In this document: piece by piece, positions 7,872 through 15,026 of the stretch
Position numbering within the stretch: the first letter of the stretch is position 1
How the letters are laid out: each line of letters opens with the position of its first letter
Source of the DNA: DATAYA01 sp036272815
GTDB taxonomy: Bacteria; Pseudomonadota; Alphaproteobacteria; Acetobacterales; Acetobacteraceae
Reading direction: 5' to 3'
Assembly: GCA_036272815.1 (NCBI GenBank)
Contig: DATAYA010000244.1
Location: 1 to 20,499 of the forward strand
Length of the DNA stretch: 20,499 bases
Program-made: the position numbers and the translations under genes
The notes under the pieces: model-generated
The model's input: only the letters and a program-made list of their open reading frames with translations
Databases searched by the model: none
What the model was told of the DNA's origin: nothing

Positions 7872-8075
7872 GTGCAGGTTATCGTCCGTGACAACAATGT
7901 CGACCAGGCGCTCAAGGCGCTCAAGAAGAAGATGCAGCGGGAAGGCGTGTTCCGCGAGATGAAGCTGCGCCGCCATTACGAGAAGCCCTCCGAGCGCCGC
8001 GCCCGCGAGGCGGCCGAGGCCGTTCGCCGCGCCCGCAAGCTGGAGCGCAAGCGGCTGGAACGCGAGGGGTTCTGA
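7872..8075 (+). CDS. rpsU: 30S ribosomal protein S21
   Basis: 67 residues, the usual size. S21 binds the 30S platform next to the 16S rRNA 3' end and aids initiation. The sequence has the family start VQVIVRDNNVDQALKALKKK, then EGVFREMKLRRHYEKPSERR, and a highly basic C-terminal helix (RRARKLERKRLEREGF). I chose GTG 7872 because the family begins here and because AGGAG/GAAGG (7856-7864) sits 7 bases upstream. The frame is open to 7737, but that extension is not S21-like and overlaps the promoter region. The gene diverges from def-COQ9 and converges with the YcgN-type gene, with only 6 bases between their stops. Confidence 0.96.
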   Translation: MQVIVRDNNVDQALKALKKKMQREGVFREMKLRRHYEKPSERRAREAAEAVRRARKLERKRLEREGF

Positions 8076-8081
8076 TCCCCC

Positions 8082-8561
8082 TTACTCTGCCTTGACGCCG
8101 TGCCGGGCGCGCGGCATCCGGCCGGGCCAGTCCGCGACATGGTCCTCCAGCGCGCCGGCGCGGCGCTCGTCGATGACGCGGCCGCGGACCGAGACGCCGG
8201 CCTCATGCACCGTCTCCGCCCGGCCCGAGACCAGCGGGTGCCACCACGCGAGGTCGCGGCCCTCCGCCAGCCGACGATAGGCACAGGACGGCGGCAGCCA
8301 GTCGAGGCGTCGCACGGCGGCGGGGGTGAGCCGCACACAATCCGGCACATGGGCGCGGCGGTTCGCGTAGTCGCGGCAGCGGCAGGTCGCGGTGTCGAGC
8401 AGCCGACAGGCGACGTTGGTGAAGGCGAGGGCGCCGGTATCATTGTCGCGCAGCTTGTGCAGGCAGCAGCGGCCGCATCCGTCGCACAGGCTCTCCCACT
8501 CGCGCGCGGACATCTGTTCCAGGCGCTTGCGTTTCCAGAATGGCGTGTCGCTGGCTGGCAT
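8082..8561 (-). CDS. YcgN/YkgJ-family cysteine-cluster protein
   Basis: 159 residues from ATG 8561. The family (UPF0260, YcgN) has a CxxCxxCC cluster thought to bind a zinc or Fe-S centre; its function is not established. Visible here are the N-terminal TPFWKRKRLEQMS, Cys26, Cys29, Cys32 and Cys33 (CDGCGRCC), further cysteines at 52, 60, 62 and 75, then RLDWLPPSCAYR and the family-typical WWHPLVSG and HEAGVSVRGRV. A TTG start five codons upstream (8576) is open but has GGAGA directly abutting it and would add residues not usual in the family. Transcribed on its own: it converges on rpsU and sits upstream of nothing on its strand. Confidence 0.9.
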   Translation of the reverse strand: MPASDTPFWKRKRLEQMSAREWESLCDGCGRCCLHKLRDNDTGALAFTNVACRLLDTATCRCRDYANRRAHVPDCVRLTPAAVRRLDWLPPSCAYRRLAEGRDLAWWHPLVSGRAETVHEAGVSVRGRVIDERRAGALEDHVADWPGRMPRARHGVKAE

Positions 8562-8596
8562 GAGGCAGGATAGCAATCTCCGGGGCTGCCGCCAAT

Positions 8597-8612
8597 TCCC
8601 GGGGGTCCGGGA
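8597..8612 (-). terminator. Hairpin just after lolD, possible 3'-end structure
   Basis: A perfect 6-bp stem TCCCGG/CCGGGA with a 4-base loop starts one base past the lolD stop codon, where the proS-lolC/E-lolD series ends. No T run follows, so it may mark a Rho-dependent or processed end instead of a classical terminator. Confidence 0.3.
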
Positions 8613-8613
8613 C

Positions 8614-9283
<670 letters not shown>

Positions 9284-9291
<8 letters not shown>

Positions 9292-10531
9292 GCCGCAGCG
9301 CCTCGACCGGGTCGGTCCGCGCCGCGCGCCAGCTCGGGTAGAGCGTCGCCAGCAGCGAGAGCACCAGCGCCATCAGCACGACCTGCACCACCTCGCCCCA
9401 GGCGATCCGCGCCGGCAGGTGGGTGAGGTAGTAGACTTCGGGATTGAACACATCGACGCCGGTGACGCGCGTCACCCAGGACTGGATGGTATCGATGTTG
9501 AGCGTGAACAGCAGTCCGAGTGCCGTGCCGGCGAGCGTGCCGATGATGCCGACGGAGGCGCCGCACATCAGGAAGATGCGCATGACCGCGCCGCGGCCGG
9601 CGCCGATCGTGCGCAGCACCGCGATGTCGCGCGTCTTATCCTTGACCATCATGATCAGCGAGGAGATCACGTTGAATGCCGCGACGACGATGATGAGCGT
9701 CAGGATCAGGAACATCACGTTCCGCTCCACCATCACTGCGGTGAAGAAGCTGTTGTTGCTCTGCGTCCAGTCAAAAACGCGCAATGGCTCGCCCGCGAGC
9801 GCACCACGGATCGCGGCGTTGACGACGCTCACGCGGTCCGGATCGCGCACCATCACCTGGATCTGCGAGACCGCGTCCGGCATTTGGAAGAACACCTGCG
9901 CCGCGGCGAGCGGCAGGAACACGGTGCCGCTGTCGTAGGTGCTGACGCCCACGGAGAAGATCGCGACCACGCGGTAGCTTTTCACGCGCGGGATGGTGCC
10001 GAACGCGGTGGCGGCGCCGTTGGGCGAGATCAGCGTGAGATCGCTGCCGACGCCGAGCCTCATGCTCTGCGCCAGCGCCGAGCCGATCGCGATTCCATCA
10101 CTGCCGTGGAAATCGGCAAGACTGCCGGCGAGGATATGGGTGCTGACCTCCGGCAGCGCGCGCAGGTCGGCGCCGCGCATCCCGCGCACGATGCCGCCTG
10201 AAGAAGTGGTGCCATTGCTCAGCAGCACCTCTCCCTCGACGAGTGGTGTCGCCGAGATCACGCCGGGCACGCGGCGGATGCGGCCGGCGATCGCATCGAA
10301 GCCGTGCATATCGGCCTGCGCCGGCAGCACGCTGAGATCGCCGTTCAGCCCGAGGATGCGGCTCATCAGGTCGGCGCGGAATCCGTTCATCACGCTCATG
10401 ACGATGATCAGCGTCGCGACCCCGAGCGCGATCCCGAGCAGTGAGAAGCCGGCGATGACCGAGACGAACCGCTCGCCGCGGCGCGCGCGCAGGTAGCGGC
10501 CGGCGACCGCCCGCTCGAATGCTCCGAACAT
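9284..10531 (-). CDS. Lipoprotein-releasing permease subunit, LolC/LolE family
   Basis: 415 residues. It is the inner-membrane permease of the Lol ABC transporter. Layout: a cytoplasmic start (FERAVAGRYLRARRGERF), TM1 about 23-48, a large periplasmic domain about 50-265, then three hydrophobic segments at the C-terminal end (around MFLILTLIIVVAAFNVISSLIMM, the GASVGIIGTLAG region, and VVQVVLMALVLSLLATL), ending in YPSWRAARTDPVEALRHE. That end motif and KTRDIAVLRTIGA are family hallmarks. The loop around 170-186 (NGAATAFGTIPRVKSY) resembles the LolC 'hook' that recruits LolA. Only one permease gene sits here, so the complex may be a homodimer of the LolF kind; that is inference. It starts 8 bases after proS and overlaps lolD by eight bases. 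Confidence 0.92.
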
Positions 10532-10539
10532 GGGCCGCT

Positions 10540-11853
10540 TCAGCCGAGGATGCGGGCGAGCGCCGCGTCGGGGGACAGTTCGTGCCGCTCGCCGCCGGCA
10601 CGGCGTTTCAGCTCGACCATGCCGGCGGCCGCCCCGCGCGGGCCGACCACGACCTGCCAGGGATGGCCCATCAGGTCGGCATCCGCGAACTTCACCCCGG
10701 CGCGTTCCTCGCGATCGTCATAGAGCCCGTCGGGGCGGAGGGAGGCATAGAGTTGCTCGCAGAGCGCGTTACAGGCCGCGTCGCCCTGCTTGAGGTTGAG
10801 GATCGCGGCGCGATAGGGGGCCACGCTGTCCGGCCAGATGATGCCCGCTTCGTCGTGGCTCGCCTCGATCACGGCGCCGACCAGACGGGAGATGCCGATG
10901 CCGTAGCTTCCCATCTCGGGATGCACCGGCCGCCCGTCCGGGCCGGCGACGGTGAAATCAATCGGCTGGCTGTACTTGGTGCCGAAATAGAAGATGTGGC
11001 CGACCTCGATGCCGCGCCCCTCGCGGCGTCGCCCGGCATCGACCGCGTCCCACGCGGAAGGATCGTGCTTGTCGTCGGTCGCGGCATACATCGACGTCAT
11101 CAAGCCGAAGAAACGTTCGAGATCGGCCGGGTCCGCCGTGTCGTAGCGCGCCTGCACCCAGTCGATGTCCTCGAAGCCGGAATCGTAGAACACCGCGCTC
11201 TCGCCGGTTGGGGCGAGGATGATGAACTCGTGGCTCAGATTGCCGCCGATCGGACCGGATTCCGCCTCCATCGGGATCGCCTTGAGCCCGAGCCGCTGGA
11301 AGGTGCGCATGTAGGCCAGCATCATGCGGCGGTAGCTCACCACCGCGCCCGCGTAGTCGAGATCGACGGAATAGGCGTCCTTCATCAGGAACTCACGGCC
11401 GCGCATGACGCCGAAGCGCGGCCGCACCTCGTCGCGGAACTTCCACTGGATGTGGTAGAGGATCTGCGGCAGCTCGCGATAGCTGCGGACCGACTGGCGC
11501 AGCAGGTCGGTCACCATCTCCTCGTTGGTTGGGCCATAAAGCATGTCGCGCTCGTGCCGGTCGCGAATGCGCAGCATCTCCGGCCCGTAGGCGTCGTAGC
11601 GGCCGCTGGCGCGCCAGAGGTCGGCAGGCTGGATCGTCGGCATCAGCATTTCCTGCGCGCCCGCCGCGTCCTGCTCCTCGCGCACGATCTGGCCGATGCG
11701 GCGCAACACCCGCCAGCCCGCTGGCAGCCAGGCGTAGATGCCGGCCGAGGTCTGCCGCACCAAGCCGGCGCGCAGCATCAGCCGGTGCGAGACAATCTGC
11801 GCCTCGGCGGGCGTTTCCTTCAGCGTCGGCACGAGGCCGTGGGAGAGGCGCAT
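10540..11853 (-). CDS. proS: Prolyl-tRNA synthetase, short form without editing insertion
   Basis: 437 residues. It charges tRNA-Pro with proline in the cytoplasm. Class II signatures are present: RQTSAGIYAWLPAG (33-46), GPTNEE (107-112), motif 2 FRDEVRPRFGVMRGREF (139-155) and motif 3 GSYGIGISRLV (315-325), then an anticodon-binding domain to the end. Between motifs 2 and 3 the protein has only about 70 residues (~216-285) where E. coli-type enzymes carry a ~180-residue editing domain; the short form is typical of alphaproteobacteria. Start MRLSHGLVP is chosen by family and by AAGGA six bases upstream; the frame is open 27 codons further but that part is not conserved-looking. lolC/E follows 8 bases downstream, suggesting an operon with the Lol genes. 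Confidence 0.95.
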   Translation of the reverse strand: MRLSHGLVPTLKETPAEAQIVSHRLMLRAGLVRQTSAGIYAWLPAGWRVLRRIGQIVREEQDAAGAQEMLMPTIQPADLWRASGRYDAYGPEMLRIRDRHERDMLYGPTNEEMVTDLLRQSVRSYRELPQILYHIQWKFRDEVRPRFGVMRGREFLMKDAYSVDLDYAGAVVSYRRMMLAYMRTFQRLGLKAIPMEAESGPIGGNLSHEFIILAPTGESAVFYDSGFEDIDWVQARYDTADPADLERFFGLMTSMYAATDDKHDPSAWDAVDAGRRREGRGIEVGHIFYFGTKYSQPIDFTVAGPDGRPVHPEMGSYGIGISRLVGAVIEASHDEAGIIWPDSVAPYRAAILNLKQGDAACNALCEQLYASLRPDGLYDDREERAGVKFADADLMGHPWQVVVGPRGAAAGMVELKRRAGGERHELSPDAALARILG

Positions 11854-12033
11854 CACGGTTCCTTGGGGAGCTTGAGCCGCCGGGACCATAGAGGCGGGGC
11901 AGGGCGGAGGCCAGTCTCGGCAACGCCGCGACACGCGTCATTTTGTTGCACCGCACAATCCCAGATCGCAAGGAATCACGCGATCGTCAGCCATGCAGTG
12001 CAATACTGCGTGACTTCCGCCGACGTACCGGGG

Positions 12034-12069
12034 TAACAAAGGAAAGGCCCGCGCGGAAAGCGACGGGCC
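12034..12069 (-). terminator. Possible minus-strand terminator downstream of the nuo-rnj-DUF1467 series
   Basis: Read on the minus strand, GGCCCG(T)CGC, loop TTTCC and GCGCGGGCC (12069-12046) form a strong 9-bp stem with one bulge, followed by the T-rich TTTCCTTTGTTA. It lies about 180 bases past the DUF1467 stop, which would leave a long 3' untranslated end. Confidence 0.45.
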
Positions 12070-12149
12070 AAGTTTGGGGAGGAAACGCCAGCCACACGGG
12101 AAGAACGAAGACGAAATCCCGTCCCTAGCAGGAGAGTGCGCCGGCGTTG

Positions 12150-12194
12150 CGGCATGGGTCCATCGGAAAATCGAGGGCCGATGCCGTTTTTTTT
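12150..12194 (+). terminator. Intrinsic terminator-like hairpin with T8, + strand
   Basis: CGGCAT (12150-12155) pairs with ATGCCG (12181-12186) immediately before eight T (12187-12194). A competing inner stem is CATCGG (12161-12166) with CCGATG (12178-12183). There is no + strand gene between here and the YcgN/rpsU area, so it would end an unannotated or antisense transcript. Confidence 0.5.
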
Positions 12195-12245
12195 GCAAAT
12201 CAGGCATGAATTGCCCAATATTTCGGCGGATGCTCCGCTTTGCGA

Positions 12246-12506
12246 TTAATGATCGGGCATTGCGAGCCAGCCGTGGCGGAAGCTCAGATACGGGCTCCGG
12301 ATCACCAGGAACAACACGAGCCAGACGATGGCCGCCACCAGCGTGGTGATGATCGCCTTGCGCACCAGATGCGGGTGCTCGGGCGCGCCGCGCCAGCCGC
12401 TCGTCGCATCGGGCGCCGCGACGGCGCGGGTCCCCAGCGGCAACACGGCAAACAGCGTCGTCCACCAGATCAGGGCATAGAGGACGACGCCTGTGAACCA
12501 GCCCAT
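12246..12506 (-). CDS. DUF1467-family small membrane protein
   Basis: 86 residues with two predicted membrane helices: about 3-24 (FTGVVLYALIWWTTLFAVL) and about 50-68 (AIITTLVAAIVWLVLFLVI). The LYALIWWTTLFAVLPLG block and the APxxP-rich linker (GWRGAPEHPHL) before helix 2 fit the DUF1467 family, which has no assigned function. Twenty bases separate it from the rnj stop on the same strand, so it is probably the last gene of the coaX-rnj transcript. The family is commonly found between rnj and proS in alphaproteobacteria (general knowledge), which fits here. No function should be inferred beyond membrane location. Confidence 0.85.
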   Translation of the reverse strand: MGWFTGVVLYALIWWTTLFAVLPLGTRAVAAPDATSGWRGAPEHPHLVRKAIITTLVAAIVWLVLFLVIRSPYLSFRHGWLAMPDH

Positions 12507-12526
12507 GCTTCAGACCCTCTTGGCCT

Positions 12527-14176
12527 TCAGACCCGCAGCAGATGCACGTCCACCAGCGGCCGCTTCTGCAACCGCCGGCCCAGCGCCCGGCGTAACGCCG
12601 CCCGCGCGGCATCGGCCAGCGCGTCGTCGTCCCCGCGCCGCAGCGGCACCGGCAAGTCAGCCAGCTCATCGGCGAAGTCGCTGACGAGCTGGGCGGTTTC
12701 CGGATCGTCCGGCGCGTAGAGGCCCGGCGCGCTGATCCGCGGCTGGCCGCGCAGCTGCCCGCCCGTGTCGATGGCGAGGCTCGCCAGCACGATCCCGTTG
12801 CCCATCATCCGCCGCCGTGCCGCCAGCACCTTGCCATCGACCGGCACGAGCCGCGCGCCGTCGATTGCGAGCCGTCCCACGGGCGCGCTGTCCACCACCT
12901 CCGGCCGGCCCGGTGCCAGGTTCAGCACATCGCCGTCCTCGATCAGGAACGGGATGGCGCCCGCCTCCTGTGCGAGCGCCGCATGGGCGGAGAGGTGCCG
13001 CCATTCGCCATGCACCGGGACCGAATAGCGCGGCCGCACCAGGCGATAGAGCCGGCGGAGTTCGTCGCGCGCCGGATGGCCGGAGACGTGGACCATGTGG
13101 TCCGCCTCCGTCATCAGCCGCACGCCGCGGCGCACCAGCGCATCCTGCACGGCGCCGATCGCGCGCTCGTTGCCGGGAATCACGCGGCTGGAATAGACGA
13201 CGGTATCGTCCTCGCCGAGCGAGACGTGGCGATGCTGGTCGGCGGCGATGCGCGACAACGCCGAGCGCGGCTCCCCCTGGCTGCCGGTTGCGAGGATCAG
13301 CAGCCTGTCGTCGGAGATCGAGCTGACATCGTCCTCCGCCACGAAGGGCGGCACGCCGGCGAGATAGCCGCATTCCCGCGCCGCCGCCTCGATGTTGCGC
13401 AGGCTGCGGCCGACCAGGGCGACGCTGCGCCCGGCATCGCGGGCGGCGAGCGCCACGCTCTCGACCCGGGCGACGTTGCTGGCGAAGCAGGTGACCACCA
13501 CGCGGCCGCGCAGGTCGCGCACCAGGGCGGAGAGCGACCGGCGCACGTCCGCCTCCGACCCCGAATGGCCCTCCACCATCGCGTTCGTGGAATCGCAGAC
13601 CATCGCCAGCACGCCCTGGTCGCCGAGGGCTGCGAACGCCGCCTCGTCGGTGGGCGGGCCGATCAGCGGATGCGGGTCGAGCTTCCAGTCGCCGGTGTGC
13701 AGCACGGTGCCGTGGATGGTGCGGATCGCCAGCGCCTGCGCCTCGGGGATCGAGTGCGCGACGCGGAGGAATTGCAGCGAGAACGGCCCCAGCTCCCAGG
13801 CCGTTCCGGGCGGCACGACGTGCAGGCGCACCTCGCCCAGCAGCCCGGCCTCGGCAAGCTTGCGCCGCAGCACGGCGGCGGCGAAGGGGGTGGCGTAGAC
13901 CGGGCAGCGGAGCTGGCGCCACAGCCACGCAACGCCGCCCAGATGATCCTCGTGCGCATGGGTGATGACCAGCCCGACCAGCCGGTCCCGCCGCTCGGCG
14001 ATGAAGGCCGGGTCGGGCACCATGATCTCGACCTCGGGCTGCTCGCCGCCGGCGAAGCCGATGCCGCAATCGACGGCGAGCCACGCGCCGCCGCTGCGGT
14101 AGAGGTTGAAGTTCATGCCGATCTCGCCCGTCCCGCCGAGCGGCAGGAAGGCCAAGTCGCCGGTTGCTGCGTCCAT
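12527..14176 (-). CDS. rnj: Ribonuclease J
   Basis: 549 residues from ATG 14176. RNase J is a metallo-beta-lactamase/beta-CASP nuclease that matures and degrades RNA in the cytoplasm, as endonuclease and 5' exonuclease. Seen are the N-terminal LPLGGTGEIGMN (11-22), metal-binding HAHEDH (73-78), further ligands His141 and Asp163 (HTGDWKLD), CDSTNAM, the beta-CASP motif regions (VVTCFASN, ATGSQGEP, SSRVIPGNE) and HVSGHPARDEL with PVHGEWRHL. The C-terminal domain from about 440 is less conserved. Length matches alphaproteobacterial RNase J. The start lies in a TGATG overlap with the coaX stop, with AAGGG five bases upstream; a TTG codon directly before the ATG is also open. Confidence 0.95.
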   Translation of the reverse strand: MDAATGDLAFLPLGGTGEIGMNFNLYRSGGAWLAVDCGIGFAGGEQPEVEIMVPDPAFIAERRDRLVGLVITHAHEDHLGGVAWLWRQLRCPVYATPFAAAVLRRKLAEAGLLGEVRLHVVPPGTAWELGPFSLQFLRVAHSIPEAQALAIRTIHGTVLHTGDWKLDPHPLIGPPTDEAAFAALGDQGVLAMVCDSTNAMVEGHSGSEADVRRSLSALVRDLRGRVVVTCFASNVARVESVALAARDAGRSVALVGRSLRNIEAAARECGYLAGVPPFVAEDDVSSISDDRLLILATGSQGEPRSALSRIAADQHRHVSLGEDDTVVYSSRVIPGNERAIGAVQDALVRRGVRLMTEADHMVHVSGHPARDELRRLYRLVRPRYSVPVHGEWRHLSAHAALAQEAGAIPFLIEDGDVLNLAPGRPEVVDSAPVGRLAIDGARLVPVDGKVLAARRRMMGNGIVLASLAIDTGGQLRGQPRISAPGLYAPDDPETAQLVSDFADELADLPVPLRRGDDDALADAARAALRRALGRRLQKRPLVDVHLLRV

Positions 14177-14985
14177 CAATTCCCTTCGGGGATGAGTGCC
14201 CTGTCGCGTGACAATGTGGGGACCGGGTTGCGCTCCGCCAACATGCGAAGCCCGTCCAGCGTCAGGTCGGGGTCGGTATGCTCGATCACGAGGGTGCCCT
14301 CGGCGAACAGCGGTGCCAGTCCGCCGGTCGCGATGACCTTCATCGGGGCACCGTATTCCGCGCGGATACGGGCGACCAGGCCCTCGATCAGCCCGACATA
14401 ACCCCAGTAGATGCCGGACTGCATGGCCGGAACGGTGGCCCGCCCGATCACCGCCTGCGGCCGGCCGATGCCGATCCGCGGCAGGCGGGCGGCGGCGTGA
14501 TGGAGTGCCTCGATCGACAGGTTGATGCCCGGCGCGATCACGCCGCCCAGATAGGCGCCGTCCGCATCGACCACGTCGAAAGTCGTGGCGGTGCCGAAAT
14601 CCACCACGATCAGCGGGCCGCGATAGCGATGGTGGGCCGCAAGCGAGTTCACGAGCCGGTCGGCACCGACTTCCTCGGGCTGGTCGACCTTGATCGCGAA
14701 GCCCCAGTCGAGGTTTGCGCGGGCAATCAGCGGCTCGACCGTGAACCAGTCGCGGCAGAGCCGGCGCAGATGATAGAGGGCGGCCGGGACCACGGTGCCG
14801 ATGACGGCGGCCGAGATGTCGGCGGGCTTGAGCCGCGCGTGCGACAGCAGTGCCAGCAGCCAGACCGCGTATTCGTCCGACGTGCGCTGCGGGTCGGTGC
14901 GGATGCGCCAGATGCCGCGCCAGCCCGCGTCATCATGCACGGCGACGACCACATTGGTGTTGCCCGCGTCGATGACCAGCAGCAT
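14176..14985 (-). CDS. coaX: Type III pantothenate kinase
   Basis: 269 residues. It phosphorylates pantothenate, the first step of coenzyme A synthesis; type III enzymes need a monovalent cation and are not inhibited by CoA. The ASKHA-fold motifs are present: N-terminal LVIDAGNTN (3-11, Asp6), PEEVGADRLVN (103-113, Asp109), VVDFGTATTFDVV (127-139, Asp129), GGVIAPG (147-153) and the C-terminal ATGGLA. Start ATG has GAGGGA eight bases upstream. It lies 30 bases after nuoN and touches rnj (TGATG), so nuoN-coaX-rnj are probably co-transcribed. In many related genomes birA lies between nuoN and coaX; here it does not. Confidence 0.95.
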   Translation of the reverse strand: MLLVIDAGNTNVVVAVHDDAGWRGIWRIRTDPQRTSDEYAVWLLALLSHARLKPADISAAVIGTVVPAALYHLRRLCRDWFTVEPLIARANLDWGFAIKVDQPEEVGADRLVNSLAAHHRYRGPLIVVDFGTATTFDVVDADGAYLGGVIAPGINLSIEALHHAAARLPRIGIGRPQAVIGRATVPAMQSGIYWGYVGLIEGLVARIRAEYGAPMKVIATGGLAPLFAEGTLVIEHTDPDLTLDGLRMLAERNPVPTLSRDRALIPEGN

Positions 14986-14997
14986 CGGCCTAGTCCC

Positions 14998-15026
14998 TCA
15001 CCCGAGCAGCGCCAATCACCCGAGCA
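14998..15026. repeat. 11-base direct repeat spanning the nuoN stop
   Basis: TCACCCGAGCA occurs at 14998-15008 and 15016-15026, offset by 18 bases. On the coding strand each copy reads as LLG-stop in the nuoN frame, so the nuoN end appears duplicated just past its stop codon, in the 30-base gap before coaX. Confidence 0.7.

Larger units (their letters stand above)
11964..12194 (+). ncRNA. Candidate structured small RNA
   Basis: Four hairpins precede a terminator-like fifth on the + strand: GATCGC/GCGATC (11964-11985), CATGCAGT/ACTGCGTG with loop GCAAT (11992-12012), GGCCCG-CGC/GCG-A-CGGGCC with loop GGAAA (12046-12069), and ACGGGA/TCCCGT (12096-12122). No + strand gene precedes the terminator at 12150-12194, so a short untranslated + strand transcript is one explanation. 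I recognise no known RNA family (not tmRNA, RNase P or SRP RNA by their motifs) and found no convincing promoter. Six-base stems are common by chance in GC-rich DNA. Ends are guesses. Confidence 0.25.
11854..12245. other. 392-base intergenic region, hairpin-rich, no supported gene
   Basis: This is the only long non-coding stretch in the window and looks less GC-rich than its surroundings. The left end (11854-11935) is the proS leader. The rest holds a series of inverted repeats at 11964-11985, 11992-12012, 12046-12069, 12096-12122 and 12150-12186, and a T8 run at 12187-12194. GGGGAGGAAAC at 12076-12086 looks like a strong + strand ribosome site but no start codon follows it. Short open frames here (for example 11976-12218 on the minus strand) have no recognisable family and no ribosome site I trust. 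Confidence 0.6.

Noticed and set aside
8066..8085. Possible shared terminator GGGG/CCCC hairpin between the convergent rpsU and YcgN-type genes
   Set aside because: The stem is only four base pairs, has no T run on either strand and lies mostly in coding sequence.
11976..12218. 80-codon minus-strand open frame containing a CLICKK stretch, and a 61-codon + strand frame at 11943-12128
   Set aside because: No recognisable family, no good ribosome site, unusual composition, and they overlap hairpins better explained as RNA structure or terminators.
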